A DNA stretch of 38,459 nucleotides from Phascolarctobacterium sp. (GCA_030531205.1 JAUNOC010000012.1:1-38459); one strand, 5' to 3'. Counted from the first letter of the stretch, positions 28,212-35,760 are shown. A program made the numbers and translations. The notes: generated from the letters alone by a model not told the origin.

Positions 28212-29301
28212 CCAGTTCATTACCCCGACCTTCAAAATGTTAATGGGACTGTTGAAAGCTTTGGCTTCTTTTATGGTCTTTTTCAATGTTTTGAATGCCA
28301 TTTGCCACATGGGGGATGTGGATACTCTTTCCAAACTGGGTGTCTCCTTGATTAAAAAAGCGGAAAAATCCAATTTTTCTGCTACAGTGCTTATTGGCAT
28401 TGTGGGTTATTTTGTTTTTGATGTGGTGAGTACGGACGGCTCGGTCAGTGTTGGGGTGTTTGGCGATATTTATAAAATGCTTTTGAATATAGTTCCCAAC
28501 AGTTTGGTGCAACCCTTCATCAATGGCAACAGTTTGCAGATATTGTTTATAGCGGTTTGTGGTGGCATATTGCTGTTGATTTTGGGTCAGCAGGCACAGA
28601 CAACTTTTAAGTCGGTGGGGGAACTGAACAGTTTGTTTATGATGGCTATTGTCCGTTCCTGTACTTTTATTCCTTTGGTAGTATATTTGAGTTTTACCTC
28701 CCTTTTGTTGAGTGACAAATTCAGTTTGCTTTTGAAAATGTGGAAAATTCCCACGGTGGTCTATGGAGTGGGAATAACCTTTTTCTTTTTGGAATTTTTG
28801 TATATTGCCACAAAAAACAGGTTTAATTTCAGCAATTATTTTGGAAAAATCTTTCCCGTTGCTTTGCTCGGTTATACAACGGCATCCACTATGCCTTGTA
28901 TTCCTTTGATGACGAAAACCTTAAAAGAAGGTGGCGTACGGGATAATTACCGTGATTTTGCTTTGCCGTTGTGTCAAATACTTTGCCCTTCAGGAATTAT
29001 TATCAGTATGTCCACAGTAGCAATGGGCTTGGCGGAAATGGCGGGTATAAAATTGTCCTTGTCAACTTATGTGGTCATTATGTTCAGCGTTTTTCTCTTG
29101 GCACAGACCGTACCGCCGGTAACAGGGGCTTCCATTTCTGTAATGATTTTAATTTTGGCACAGATAAATGTACCGCAGGAATTTATTGCACCCTTTGTAT
29201 CCATTGACTATTTTCTGAATATGATGCGGGTGGCGGTGAATAAAGCCAGTGCTATGAATGTGGTCTTTGATGCTGCAAAACATGAAGGGGAAATGAAATA
29301 G
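28111..29301 (+). CDS. SDF (DAACS) dicarboxylate/amino-acid:cation symporter, membrane domain (3' fragment of split gene)
   Basis: About 390 residues with 8 or more hydrophobic segments. Family features: first helix NIVAVILAVITWG right after the A tract; FDVVSTDGSVSVG; LLGYTTASTMPCIPLMTKTL corresponding to the hairpin-loop serine-rich motif; GASISVMILILAQINVP; and the end DYFLNMMRVAVNKASAMN, matching the D..D..RT.xN helix of DAACS proteins. Likely a sodium- or proton-coupled uptake carrier for an amino acid or dicarboxylate; substrate not readable. The only start in this frame before the first helix is a TTG at 28111 without a ribosome site; the frame is closed just upstream (TAA at 28090). 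Translation is therefore expected to enter from the upstream frame. A good terminator follows at 29421. Confidence 0.75.
   Translation: MLCGKKNIVAVILAVITWGIISFTIPSIAPVLNNQFITPTFKMLMGLLKALASFMVFFNVLNAICHMGDVDTLSKLGVSLIKKAEKSNFSATVLIGIVGYFVFDVVSTDGSVSVGVFGDIYKMLLNIVPNSLVQPFINGNSLQILFIAVCGGILLLILGQQAQTTFKSVGELNSLFMMAIVRSCTFIPLVVYLSFTSLLLSDKFSLLLKMWKIPTVVYGVGITFFFLEFLYIATKNRFNFSNYFGKIFPVALLGYTTASTMPCIPLMTKTLKEGGVRDNYRDFALPLCQILCPSGIIISMSTVAMGLAEMAGIKLSLSTYVVIMFSVFLLAQTVPPVTGASISVMILILAQINVPQEFIAPFVSIDYFLNMMRVAVNKASAMNVVFDAAKHEGEMK
28123..28130 (+). other. A8 homopolymer at the frame break of the symporter gene
   Basis: Eight consecutive A residues join two frames. With eight A the upstream frame reads Q-K-K-Y-C-C; with seven it would read Q-K-N-I-V-A-V-I and run into the first membrane helix. 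The site could be a real frameshift, a sequencing or assembly error, or a transcriptional slippage site. Confidence 0.7.
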
Positions 29302-29353
29302 GTTTCAGGAAAGTTCGCATAATGCAAAAGCAACCCTCTCCCCGGGGAGAGGG
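29302..29353 (+). repeat. Variant intergenic module with 20-bp GC palindrome
   Basis: GGAAAGTTCGCATAATGC here resembles the segment before repeat copy B (GGAAAGTTGGCATAGTGC), but it is followed by a different hairpin: the perfect palindrome CCCTCTCCCCGGGGAGAGGG at 29334-29353 and a G-rich tail to 29368. It looks like a related mosaic repeat with another terminal hairpin. Confidence 0.6.
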
Positions 29354-29420
29354 GCAGGGGCGCGGGGAAAAGCACGATAAAAAGTTATAAGTTACAAGTT
29401 AGAAATTAATGGTAAAATGT

Positions 29421-29453
29421 TCCTGTGATTAGAAATAGTCACAGGATTTTTTT
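29421..29453 (+). terminator. Rho-independent terminator after the symporter gene
   Basis: Perfect 8-bp stem TCCTGTGA (29421-29428) / TCACAGGA (29439-29446) with a 10-nt loop, followed by seven T. It lies 120 nt after the symporter stop. Its left half is repeated at 24703-24724 and, in reverse, at 30301-30330. Confidence 0.85.
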
Positions 29454-29480
29454 CATTTAGAACAGCGAAATCTCATTTCT

Positions 29481-29517
29481 AAAATGGCGACATTTTATAT
29501 CAAAATGTCGCCATTTT
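29481..29517. repeat. Perfect 16-bp inverted repeat
   Basis: AAAATGGCGACATTTT and its exact complement are separated by ATATC. First of a dense run of hairpins in this gene-free interval. No T-run follows, so it is not a standard terminator. Confidence 0.85.
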
Positions 29518-29571
29518 GAATTTAACTTTTCCCGTTTTTAACTGCATTTTGTTGACGAGTAAAAATAAAAA

Positions 29572-29621
29572 AGCGCCAAAATTATATACACTTGACCCTA
29601 AATGTATATAATTTTGACGCT
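29572..29621. repeat. Long imperfect inverted repeat, 19-bp arms
   Basis: Left arm 29572-29590 (AGCGCCAAAATTATATACA) pairs with 29603-29621 with one wobble position and a 12-nt loop. The right flank is an A-rich tail, as in the two units that follow. Confidence 0.8.
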
Positions 29622-29660
29622 AAAGCAAAAAGCAAAAGGAAAAAATTTTTACGTGATGTC

Positions 29661-29700
29661 CAATCTGATATCAGATTGGGGTAAGTCTGATATCAGATTG
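29661..29700. repeat. Palindromic hairpin unit 1
   Basis: Arms CAATCTGATATCAGA and TCTGATATCAGATTG form a perfect 15-bp stem with a 10-nt loop; the left side also contains the self-palindrome CAATCTGATATCAGATTG. It is followed by AGCGTTAAAAAAATT. It aligns over its length with unit 2 at 29855-29892. Confidence 0.85.
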
Positions 29701-29715
29701 AGCGTTAAAAAAATT

Positions 29716-29747
29716 AATTAGCACGCAAGTGCTAATTTTTATTTTCT
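29716..29747 (+). terminator. Terminator-like hairpin with GCAA tetraloop
   Basis: Stem AATTAGCAC (29716-29724) / GTGCTAATT (29729-29737) around GCAA, then TTTATTTTC. It could end a short transcript from the hairpin region, but no upstream gene is visible. Confidence 0.5.
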
Positions 29748-29791
29748 GATTGAAATCATAAAAATTATTTTGTGGCGAACGCCGAAGGCGA

Positions 29792-29807
29792 AATCTTATA
29801 TAAGATT
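29792..29807. repeat. 16-bp perfect palindrome
   Basis: AATCTTATATAAGATT shares the pattern AATCT-N-ATAT-N'-AGATT with hairpin units 1 and 2; the N pair is T/A here and G/C in unit 1. Confidence 0.8.
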
Positions 29808-29814
29808 GAACATA

Positions 29815-29847
29815 CACCGAAAGAAAAATTTTGTAAAACTTTTGGTG
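29815..29847. repeat. 9-bp hairpin arms
   Basis: CACCGAAAG (29815-29823) pairs with CTTTTGGTG (29839-29847) with one G-U pair and a 15-nt AT-rich loop. It stands between the two palindromic units. Confidence 0.55.
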
Positions 29848-29854
29848 ATGGCTG

Positions 29855-29892
29855 AATATCATATGAGATTAGGTGCAATCTCATATGATATT
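29855..29892. repeat. Palindromic hairpin unit 2
   Basis: Perfect 16-bp stem AATATCATATGAGATT (29855-29870) / AATCTCATATGATATT (29877-29892), loop AGGTGC, followed by GGACGTAAAAAAAT. Compared with unit 1, both sides of the stem changed together (G-C to C-G), which preserves pairing. Confidence 0.85.
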
Positions 29893-29918
29893 GGACGTAA
29901 AAAAATAAATGCCATGTT

Positions 29919-30051
29919 TGCCCTCTTGGTGAAGAGGGTGGATTGCCAATAGGAACATAGAAGGGCAAGACGGGTGATTGCTCACTGCGAAGTTCTCAAT
30001 CCTTAGTCGCAATCACGTTTCTGAAAGCGACAGCCCCTTCACCAAGGGGCC
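29919..30051 (+). repeat. Intergenic repeat family, copy C
   Basis: Same terminal hairpins and core as copies A and B, with its own variable segment. It lacks the 55-nt upstream similarity shared by A and B. The right hairpin is followed by a long T-rich run (30052-30068), so this copy could also act as a terminator on the plus strand. Confidence 0.85.
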
Positions 30052-30065
30052 TTTCTTATTTTTTT

Positions 30066-30195
30066 TTCTTACTATATATAATAGACATGAGAATGAATTT
30101 TATAACCAAAAAGGCAGGAAAATTTTAATTTTCTTCATTATATACAATAGACATGAGTTTTGTTTTTGCAACCAAAAAGGAAAAGAAATATTTAA
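30066..30195 (+). repeat. 65-bp diverged tandem duplication
   Basis: Two units (about 30066-30130 and 30131-30195) share TATAxAATAGACATGAG and AACCAAAAAGG at the same spacing. In both, a TATAAT-like box sits just before an ATG (30087 and 30153) that opens a tiny frame of 13 or 27 codons. One overlapping frame reads IYNRHENEFYNQKG in the first unit and IYNRHEFCFCNQKG in the second. Probably decayed; a function for the tiny frames is not supported. Confidence 0.6.
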
Positions 30196-30300
30196 TTGCA
30201 GAATTAAAAAAGTTTTTCGCTTGGTGTGGTTTTTAATCTCTAATTTATACAAGACAAAAAAAGATGATGAATTGTTGACAGATGCATGAAATTTTTTATT

Positions 30301-30330
30301 TTAATCACGGGAACTTTTTACCACCATTTT
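30301..30330 (-). repeat. Reverse-oriented copy of the terminator-like repeat
   Basis: On the minus strand this reads ATGGTGGTAAAAAG then TTCCCGTGATTAA, a diverged copy of the block found at 24703-24724 and 29410-29431. No T-run follows in that direction. Confidence 0.45.
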
Positions 30331-30352
30331 TAATTCTTAATTAGATTCCGCA

Positions 30353-30381
30353 TTGCACATTACGTTCTATAAGTGTATAAT
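30353..30381 (+). promoter_or_regulatory. Promoter of mfd
   Basis: TTGCAC (30353-30358), exact 17-nt spacer, TATAAT (30376-30381). The mfd ATG begins only 9 nt after the -10 box and has no Shine-Dalgarno, so the transcript should start within a few bases of the start codon. Confidence 0.75.
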
Positions 30382-30390
30382 ACATAAAAT

Positions 30391-33300
30391 ATGCAGAACA
30401 TAGTTGTGAACGCTGTAAGGGCAAGCGGGGATGTTCAAACTGCTCTTGCGCTGCATAAAAAAAATAAAGGTGTTAATCTAACCGGGTTGGCAAATTCCGT
30501 CAAGTCGGTCTTTTCTGTTGCCTTGGCAGAGGAACTTAAGACCTGCGCCAAGATTTTTTGTGTTGCCACACGGGATGAAATTAAATCTTACAGGGCAGAG
30601 TTGGAATATCTTTTTCCCAAAGAAACTATTGTGGAACTTTATCCCCGTGATTTGTTAAAGGTGCGTTCCGAAAGTCAGAGTTTGGAAGTTGCCACCGCTC
30701 GTGCCAGTGCTTTTCGCATTATGCGTGGGGAAGCGGCGGGTGTGATTTTCGTTACGGCAGAGGCACTTTTGCAAAGACAGAGCAATATGCAGAGTGAAGC
30801 TGTTCCTTTGCAGTTAGCGGTGGGGGACAATCATGACCAAACAGTGCTTATAGAAAAATTAGCTAAAGTTGGTTACGAACGGACGGATCAGGTTGAGAGC
30901 GTTGGTCAGTTTGCGGTGCGGGGCGCTATATTGGATGTGTTCCCATTGGGTTCGGATGCACCTTTGCGGTTGGAGTGGTTTGATACGGAAATTGAAAGTA
31001 TGCGTACTTTCTCTTTGACAGACCAGCGGAGCAAGAAACTTTTGCAGAAGGTGAGCATTAGTCCCATCCATGTGGAAGAAGGGGAAAAGACCGCTACTAT
31101 TTTTGATTGTTGTGCTAAAAATACGCTAATTTTCTTTGATGAGCCCAGCAGGATTTGGGAGATGCTGGAACGGCTGGCTAAGGAAAATTTGAATTATGAA
31201 CAGGAAATTTTCCGCCCTGAGGAATTGGAGAGTGCTGCCAATAAACTTACGGCTATTTCTTTCAGTGCTTTAGGTCATACGCATTTCCGTTCTTATGAGC
31301 AAAGGTCTGTATCGGTGCGAAATGGCACATCTTATAATCATAATTTGAATTTGCTTCAGGAAGATTTGGCAAGTTATTTGTCAGATGGGAAAACCCCTTT
31401 GATAATGCTTGCCAACACTATGAAGGCACGGGCGTTTGCGGATAATTTGAATGCCAATTCTTTAAGTGCGGTTTATAGTGACGAAAAGATTACCAATGGT
31501 AAAATAAATTTGTTGACAGGCAATTTGGAACATGGGTTCCGTTTTTGGAATGAGAGCTGGGTGCTTATTGCCGAGAATGATATTTTCGGTTTGAAAAAAC
31601 GCAAGTCACCTTATGCCAAAAAGATGGGTGAGCAGGTGCGTTATTTTAGTGATATTAAGGCAGGGGATTATGTCGTTCACGCCATTCATGGTATAGGCCG
31701 TTATGAGGGTGTGCAGAATATGGTGCAGAATGGTATCCACACGGACTATCTGACAATTTGCTATGCGGATGACGGACGTTTGTATGTTCCAGTAGATCAG
31801 GTTGGGCTTTTACATAAATATGTTGGCAATGAGGACAGCACACCCCGACTTTCCAAAATGGGCGGTGAGGATTGGAAGAAAACGAAAAGCAAGGCAGCCA
31901 AAGCGATTACTATTTTGGCGGAGGAACTTTTGCGGCTTTATGCCCAACGTACGGTGGCAGCAGGACATGCTTTTGCAGCGGACACGAATTTTCAAAAAGA
32001 GTTTGAAGCGGGATTTCCTTTTGAGGAAACTCCTGACCAGTTACAGGCGATTGCAGATATCAAAAAAGATATGGAATCCAGCCGACCTATGGAACGGTTA
32101 CTTTGTGGGGATGTTGGTTATGGCAAGACGGAGGTGGCACTGCGGGCGGCTTTTAAGGCAGTAATGGATGGTAAGCAGGTGGCGGTGTTGGTGCCCACAA
32201 CGGTCTTGGCACAACAGCACCATTTAACTTTTACGCAAAGGATGCGTGGTTTTGGCCCCAATGTGGCTTTGCTCAATCGTTTCACCCCGGTTAAACAACA
32301 AAAACAGATTTTGGCTGATTTGGCAAAAGGGGATGTGGATATAGTTATTGGTACACATCGCCTTTTGCAGAGTGATGTGATTTTTCACGATTTGGGACTT
32401 TTGATTATTGATGAGGAACAACGCTTTGGCGTGGGTCAAAAAGAAAAAATAAAAAAGTGGCGTACGGGGATTGATGTGCTTTCCTTAAGTGCTACACCTA
32501 TTCCCCGCACTTTGCATTTGGCACTGGTGAACGGCAGGGATATGAGTGTTATTGAAACCCCGCCTGAAGACCGCCTGCCGGTGGAAACTTTTGTGGCGGA
32601 ATATGACGATAATATGGTTAAGGAAGCCATTGAGCGTGAACTTCGCAGGGGCGGACAGATTTTCTATATACATAATCGTATTGAAAATCTGCCTGCTATT
32701 GAATTGCGTTTGCATCGTTTGGTGCCGGGTATGCGAATTGTGATAGGTCATGGCAGGATGCCGCAGGGTCAGTTGGAAGAGGCCATGATGGATTTTTATA
32801 ACGGGGAATGTGATTTGCTGTTGTGTACCACGATTGTGGAAAATGGTTTGGATGTACCCAAAGCAAATACGATGATTGTGGACGGTGCTGACCATTACGG
32901 TTTGAGCCAACTTTACCAAATGCGTGGCAGGGTAGGCCGCTCCAGCCGTTTGGCCTATGCCTATCTGCTGTACAGAAAAAATAAAGTGTTGAGTGAAGTG
33001 GCATCCAAGCGACTGCAGGCCATCCGTGATTTTACGGAATTGGGAGCGGGGTTCAAGATTGCTATGCGGGATTTGGAAATTCGTGGGGCAGGTAATATTT
33101 TAGGAGCAGAACAGCACGGACATATTGCCGGGGTCGGGTTCCATGAATACTGCACTATGTTGGAACAAACTATCCGCCGCTTAAAGACGGGGCAGGAAGC
33201 AGAGAATGCTGAGCCGCAGCCAGTACTGGAAATACCTGTGGATGCGTATATTTCTGATGACTATATTGAGCAGCCACGATTCAAAATGGAAGTGTACCGG

Positions 33301-33648
33301 CATTTGGCGGAATTGGAATATGCAGAAAAGGATGAGTATTTGCAGGAACTGGAAGACAGGTTTGGCAAACCGCCGGAAGAAGTAATTACATTGTGGCGGG
33401 TGGCATGTTTAAGGGCTTTATGCCGCAATTTAAAGATTCGCGGTATTCATGTACATACGGGGGAAATCCGTATTGTGTTTGCGCATCAGTCGTTGGTTAA
33501 TCCTCAAGAGTTGGTAAGTTTAATCAGTGCACATAAGAATAAAATGCGTTTTATTCAATCCCACGAGCCGGTGTTACTTTACAGGGACAGGGATGTTGAT
33601 ATACATGCTTTGCAGTGGTTGGAGGAAACATTACCGAAATTAGTATAA
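30391..33648 (+). CDS. mfd: Transcription-repair coupling factor Mfd
   Basis: 1,085-residue DNA translocase that displaces RNA polymerase stalled at DNA lesions and recruits UvrA. Seen in order: N-terminal UvrB-like domain (GLANSVKSVFSVALAEE; VRGAILDVFPLGSDAPLRLEWFDTEIESMR); the RNA-polymerase-interacting domain around residues 425-500 (GDYVVHAIHGIGRYEG); Walker A GDVGYGKT at 573-580; DEEQ at 674-677; SLSATPIPRTL; helicase motif VI GRVGRSSRLAYAYLLY; and the TRG region ELGAGFKIAMRDLEIRGAGNILG; then the C-terminal D7-type domain. Start ATG 30391 fits the family's N-terminus. It stands alone downstream of the repeat-rich spacer with its own promoter and an apparently leaderless mRNA. Confidence 0.97.
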   Translation: MQNIVVNAVRASGDVQTALALHKKNKGVNLTGLANSVKSVFSVALAEELKTCAKIFCVATRDEIKSYRAELEYLFPKETIVELYPRDLLKVRSESQSLEVATARASAFRIMRGEAAGVIFVTAEALLQRQSNMQSEAVPLQLAVGDNHDQTVLIEKLAKVGYERTDQVESVGQFAVRGAILDVFPLGSDAPLRLEWFDTEIESMRTFSLTDQRSKKLLQKVSISPIHVEEGEKTATIFDCCAKNTLIFFDEPSRIWEMLERLAKENLNYEQEIFRPEELESAANKLTAISFSALGHTHFRSYEQRSVSVRNGTSYNHNLNLLQEDLASYLSDGKTPLIMLANTMKARAFADNLNANSLSAVYSDEKITNGKINLLTGNLEHGFRFWNESWVLIAENDIFGLKKRKSPYAKKMGEQVRYFSDIKAGDYVVHAIHGIGRYEGVQNMVQNGIHTDYLTICYADDGRLYVPVDQVGLLHKYVGNEDSTPRLSKMGGEDWKKTKSKAAKAITILAEELLRLYAQRTVAAGHAFAADTNFQKEFEAGFPFEETPDQLQAIADIKKDMESSRPMERLLCGDVGYGKTEVALRAAFKAVMDGKQVAVLVPTTVLAQQHHLTFTQRMRGFGPNVALLNRFTPVKQQKQILADLAKGDVDIVIGTHRLLQSDVIFHDLGLLIIDEEQRFGVGQKEKIKKWRTGIDVLSLSATPIPRTLHLALVNGRDMSVIETPPEDRLPVETFVAEYDDNMVKEAIERELRRGGQIFYIHNRIENLPAIELRLHRLVPGMRIVIGHGRMPQGQLEEAMMDFYNGECDLLLCTTIVENGLDVPKANTMIVDGADHYGLSQLYQMRGRVGRSSRLAYAYLLYRKNKVLSEVASKRLQAIRDFTELGAGFKIAMRDLEIRGAGNILGAEQHGHIAGVGFHEYCTMLEQTIRRLKTGQEAENAEPQPVLEIPVDAYISDDYIEQPRFKMEVYRHLAELEYAEKDEYLQELEDRFGKPPEEVITLWRVACLRALCRNLKIRGIHVHTGEIRIVFAHQSLVNPQELVSLISAHKNKMRFIQSHEPVLLYRDRDVDIHALQWLEETLPKLV

Positions 33649-33677
33649 GTTTGCAAGTAGCAAGTTAGTGAAAATTG

Positions 33678-33686
33678 TGCTACAAT
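33678..33686 (+). promoter_or_regulatory. Extended -10 promoter before the membrane-anchored protein
   Basis: TGC-TACAAT, the same extended -10 type as at the argS region, 24 nt before the ATG of the next gene. No convincing -35 box at 17 nt. Confidence 0.5.
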
Positions 33687-33710
33687 AAAAACAGAAAAGG
33701 AGATGAAAAA

Positions 33711-34349
33711 ATGAAAACAATATTAAAATCTGTTTTAACAATTATTTTAGTGGCAATTATTGCTTTTGCAGGGTGGTTCTTTATGGTATTTTCCAAGACA
33801 CCTTTGTATTCTTTGGGGATGGTTGGTTATGCTTATTACACCAAGGACTTTAACCGTTTTGAACGGCATGTGGATTTGGGTGCCATTGTGAATAATGGTT
33901 ATTCCACTTTGGAACAGGCCTATTTCAAAAATGTGTCCCAATCTGCTAAGACCACAGTGGCAAAAGCGGTTGCCAAGGTGTCTGCCAAGAGTGCCCTTTT
34001 GGGTGCATTAGTTGGCAAACAGGCCAACAAGATTGTGCAAAAAGCGGAAGGAACGACTAAAGACAAGATTACAGCAGAAGTACGCAAATATGCCAAGGCC
34101 TATTTTGCAAAGCCGGAGGAAGCCGCAGAAGAAGGTACTGAATCTCAAAGCAATTTGAAGTTGAAGGACTTAAAGCAAATCAGCAAAACAGATAATTCTG
34201 CACTGATGAGCATTGTTTTGGAAAATGGTAACAAGGAATGTTTGCCCATCAATTTAAGTATGTCCAAGATTGATAAAGATGAATGGAAAGTAGTTGCCAT
34301 TCAAAATTTGGACTATATTGTTGCTAATGCCAAAAAATTTAAGGAATAA
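33711..34349 (+). CDS. Membrane-anchored protein, DUF2939-like
   Basis: 212 residues. An N-terminal hydrophobic anchor (about residues 6-28) is followed by a short extracytoplasmic-type region: SKTPLYSLGMVGYAYYTKDFNRFERHVDLGAIVNNGY resembles the DUF2939 pattern, where a short helical repeat is followed by 'D...F..hVD'. A lysine- and alanine-rich helical middle and a C-terminal part ending VVAIQNLDYIVANAKKF follow. Function unknown. ATG 33711 follows AAAGGAG at 33696-33702; the in-frame extension to 33675 has no ribosome site. RNase G starts 10 nt after the stop, so co-transcription is likely. Family label tentative. Confidence 0.7.
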   Translation: MKTILKSVLTIILVAIIAFAGWFFMVFSKTPLYSLGMVGYAYYTKDFNRFERHVDLGAIVNNGYSTLEQAYFKNVSQSAKTTVAKAVAKVSAKSALLGALVGKQANKIVQKAEGTTKDKITAEVRKYAKAYFAKPEEAAEEGTESQSNLKLKDLKQISKTDNSALMSIVLENGNKECLPINLSMSKIDKDEWKVVAIQNLDYIVANAKKFKE

Positions 34350-34359
34350 TCACTGACTG

Positions 34360-35760
34360 ATGGCAAAGATTGTAATGTCCATAAGTAAAGATGAGACCCG
34401 TATGGCGTTGTTGGAAAATGACCGCCTGATGGAGTATATTTTGGAACGGGGGAATGGTAACAGTTTGGTTGGCAGTGTCTATAAAGGTATTGTCAGCCGG
34501 GTGGTACACAGCATTCAGGCCGCGTTTGTTGATATTGATCAAGACCAAAATGCTTTTCTTTATATGGGCGACAAACCTTTGACTGAGGGACAAACTGTTT
34601 TAATTCAGATTGATAAGGATGCCAGGGGGACGAAAGGTCCCACTGCTACACGGGGAATTACTCTGCCGGGGAAATTTGTTGTTTTGCTGTTAAGTGCAGA
34701 TTATGTCGGCATTTCCCGTAAGATTGCGGATGTAGCAGAACGTCAGCGTTTGGAAACAATTTGTAATAAATTGCGCCCGCAGGGAATTGGTGTAGTGGTA
34801 CGTACTGCAGCGGAAGGAGTGTCCGAAGAACTTTTACGGCAGGATTTGGATGATTTGCTGGAGCAGTACCGGGTTTTAAGCGCCAGAGAAAAGGTGGCAA
34901 AGGGGGCAACCCTTTTGCATCGGGAATTAGATTTGCCTATTCGCATTATCCGTGATTACCTCAGCATGAATTTGGAAGAAATTATTGTTGATGACAAGCC
35001 GACTTTTGACAGGGTGAAGGAACTGTTAGATTCCTTGTCCATACAGGCCCCAACATTAAAATTTCATGAAGGGGAAGATATTTTCAGTTTCTATCACTTG
35101 AATGAGGCAATACAGGAAACTGCAAACAGACAGGTGGCTTTGCCCGGTGGTGGCACTTTGGTTATTGATAATACGGAAGCTATGACGGTTATTGATGTGA
35201 ACAGCGGCAGTTTTAATGCCCGTAGCAATTTAGAAGAAACCACCTTGGAAATCAATCGTCAGGCGGCAGTGGAAATCGCCCGTCAACTTCGCTTGCGTGA
35301 TATTGGCGGTATCATTGTAGTTGATTTTATTGATATGCATCGTGATGCCCAAAAATTAGAGATTATGAGTACCTTGCAGGCGGCATTGGAAGGGGACAGG
35401 ATGCGTCCAAAAGTGCAGGATATAACTGTGCTGAATTTAGTGGAAATAACTCGCAAAAAATCACGCCAAAATTTGAGCACGGCTCTTTTTGAGGAATGTC
35501 CGGCATGTCACGGTTCAGGAAAAATTTTTAGCAGGGATACATTGATTTTAGATATTCGCCGCCGGCTCAGGTCTTTGATGAAAAAGCAAGGCAGTTCCAA
35601 AAATTTGCTGTTACAAGTGCATCCATGGCTTCAGGATTTGCTGCGGGAACGGGTTATTAAAGAGTGGGGAAAAGAATTCGCCTGCAGTATTGCAGTGGAG
35701 TTTCACCAAGAATTTCATCCCGACACTGTACAAATTCTTGATAATAAGGTTGACAAGTAG
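34360..35760 (+). CDS. rng: Ribonuclease G (RNase E/G family)
   Basis: Endoribonuclease for rRNA 5' processing and mRNA decay. 466 residues, close to the usual size of RNase G and without an RNase E tail. An S1 domain (NSLVGSVYKGIVSRVVHSIQAAFVDI) comes first, then the 5'-sensor/RNase H-like region. Catalytic D279 lies in VIDVNSG and D322 in VVDFIDM. The zinc-link C380-PA-C383 (CPACHGSG) is intact. The start is uncertain: ATG 34360 has only a distant AAGGAA, and coupling to the upstream gene is likely; ATG 34375 is the alternative. The promoter for rplU overlaps its last codons. Confidence 0.95.
   Translation: MAKIVMSISKDETRMALLENDRLMEYILERGNGNSLVGSVYKGIVSRVVHSIQAAFVDIDQDQNAFLYMGDKPLTEGQTVLIQIDKDARGTKGPTATRGITLPGKFVVLLLSADYVGISRKIADVAERQRLETICNKLRPQGIGVVVRTAAEGVSEELLRQDLDDLLEQYRVLSAREKVAKGATLLHRELDLPIRIIRDYLSMNLEEIIVDDKPTFDRVKELLDSLSIQAPTLKFHEGEDIFSFYHLNEAIQETANRQVALPGGGTLVIDNTEAMTVIDVNSGSFNARSNLEETTLEINRQAAVEIARQLRLRDIGGIIVVDFIDMHRDAQKLEIMSTLQAALEGDRMRPKVQDITVLNLVEITRKKSRQNLSTALFEECPACHGSGKIFSRDTLILDIRRRLRSLMKKQGSSKNLLLQVHPWLQDLLRERVIKEWGKEFACSIAVEFHQEFHPDTVQILDNKVDK

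Noticed and set aside
29661..29892. Possible CRISPR array from repeated palindromes
   Set aside because: Units are not identical, spacing is irregular, there are no unique spacers of constant length, and no cas genes are present.
24786..30051. Repeat copies as insertion sequences with a transposase
   Set aside because: Each is under 150 bp with no ORF and no obvious target-site duplication; at most non-autonomous elements.
29978..30289. 103-codon plus-strand frame in the long spacer
   Set aside because: Its first third is translated repeat copy C and the rest crosses the 65-bp tandem repeat; no ribosome site and low-complexity Phe/Lys content. Treated as repeat DNA, not a gene.
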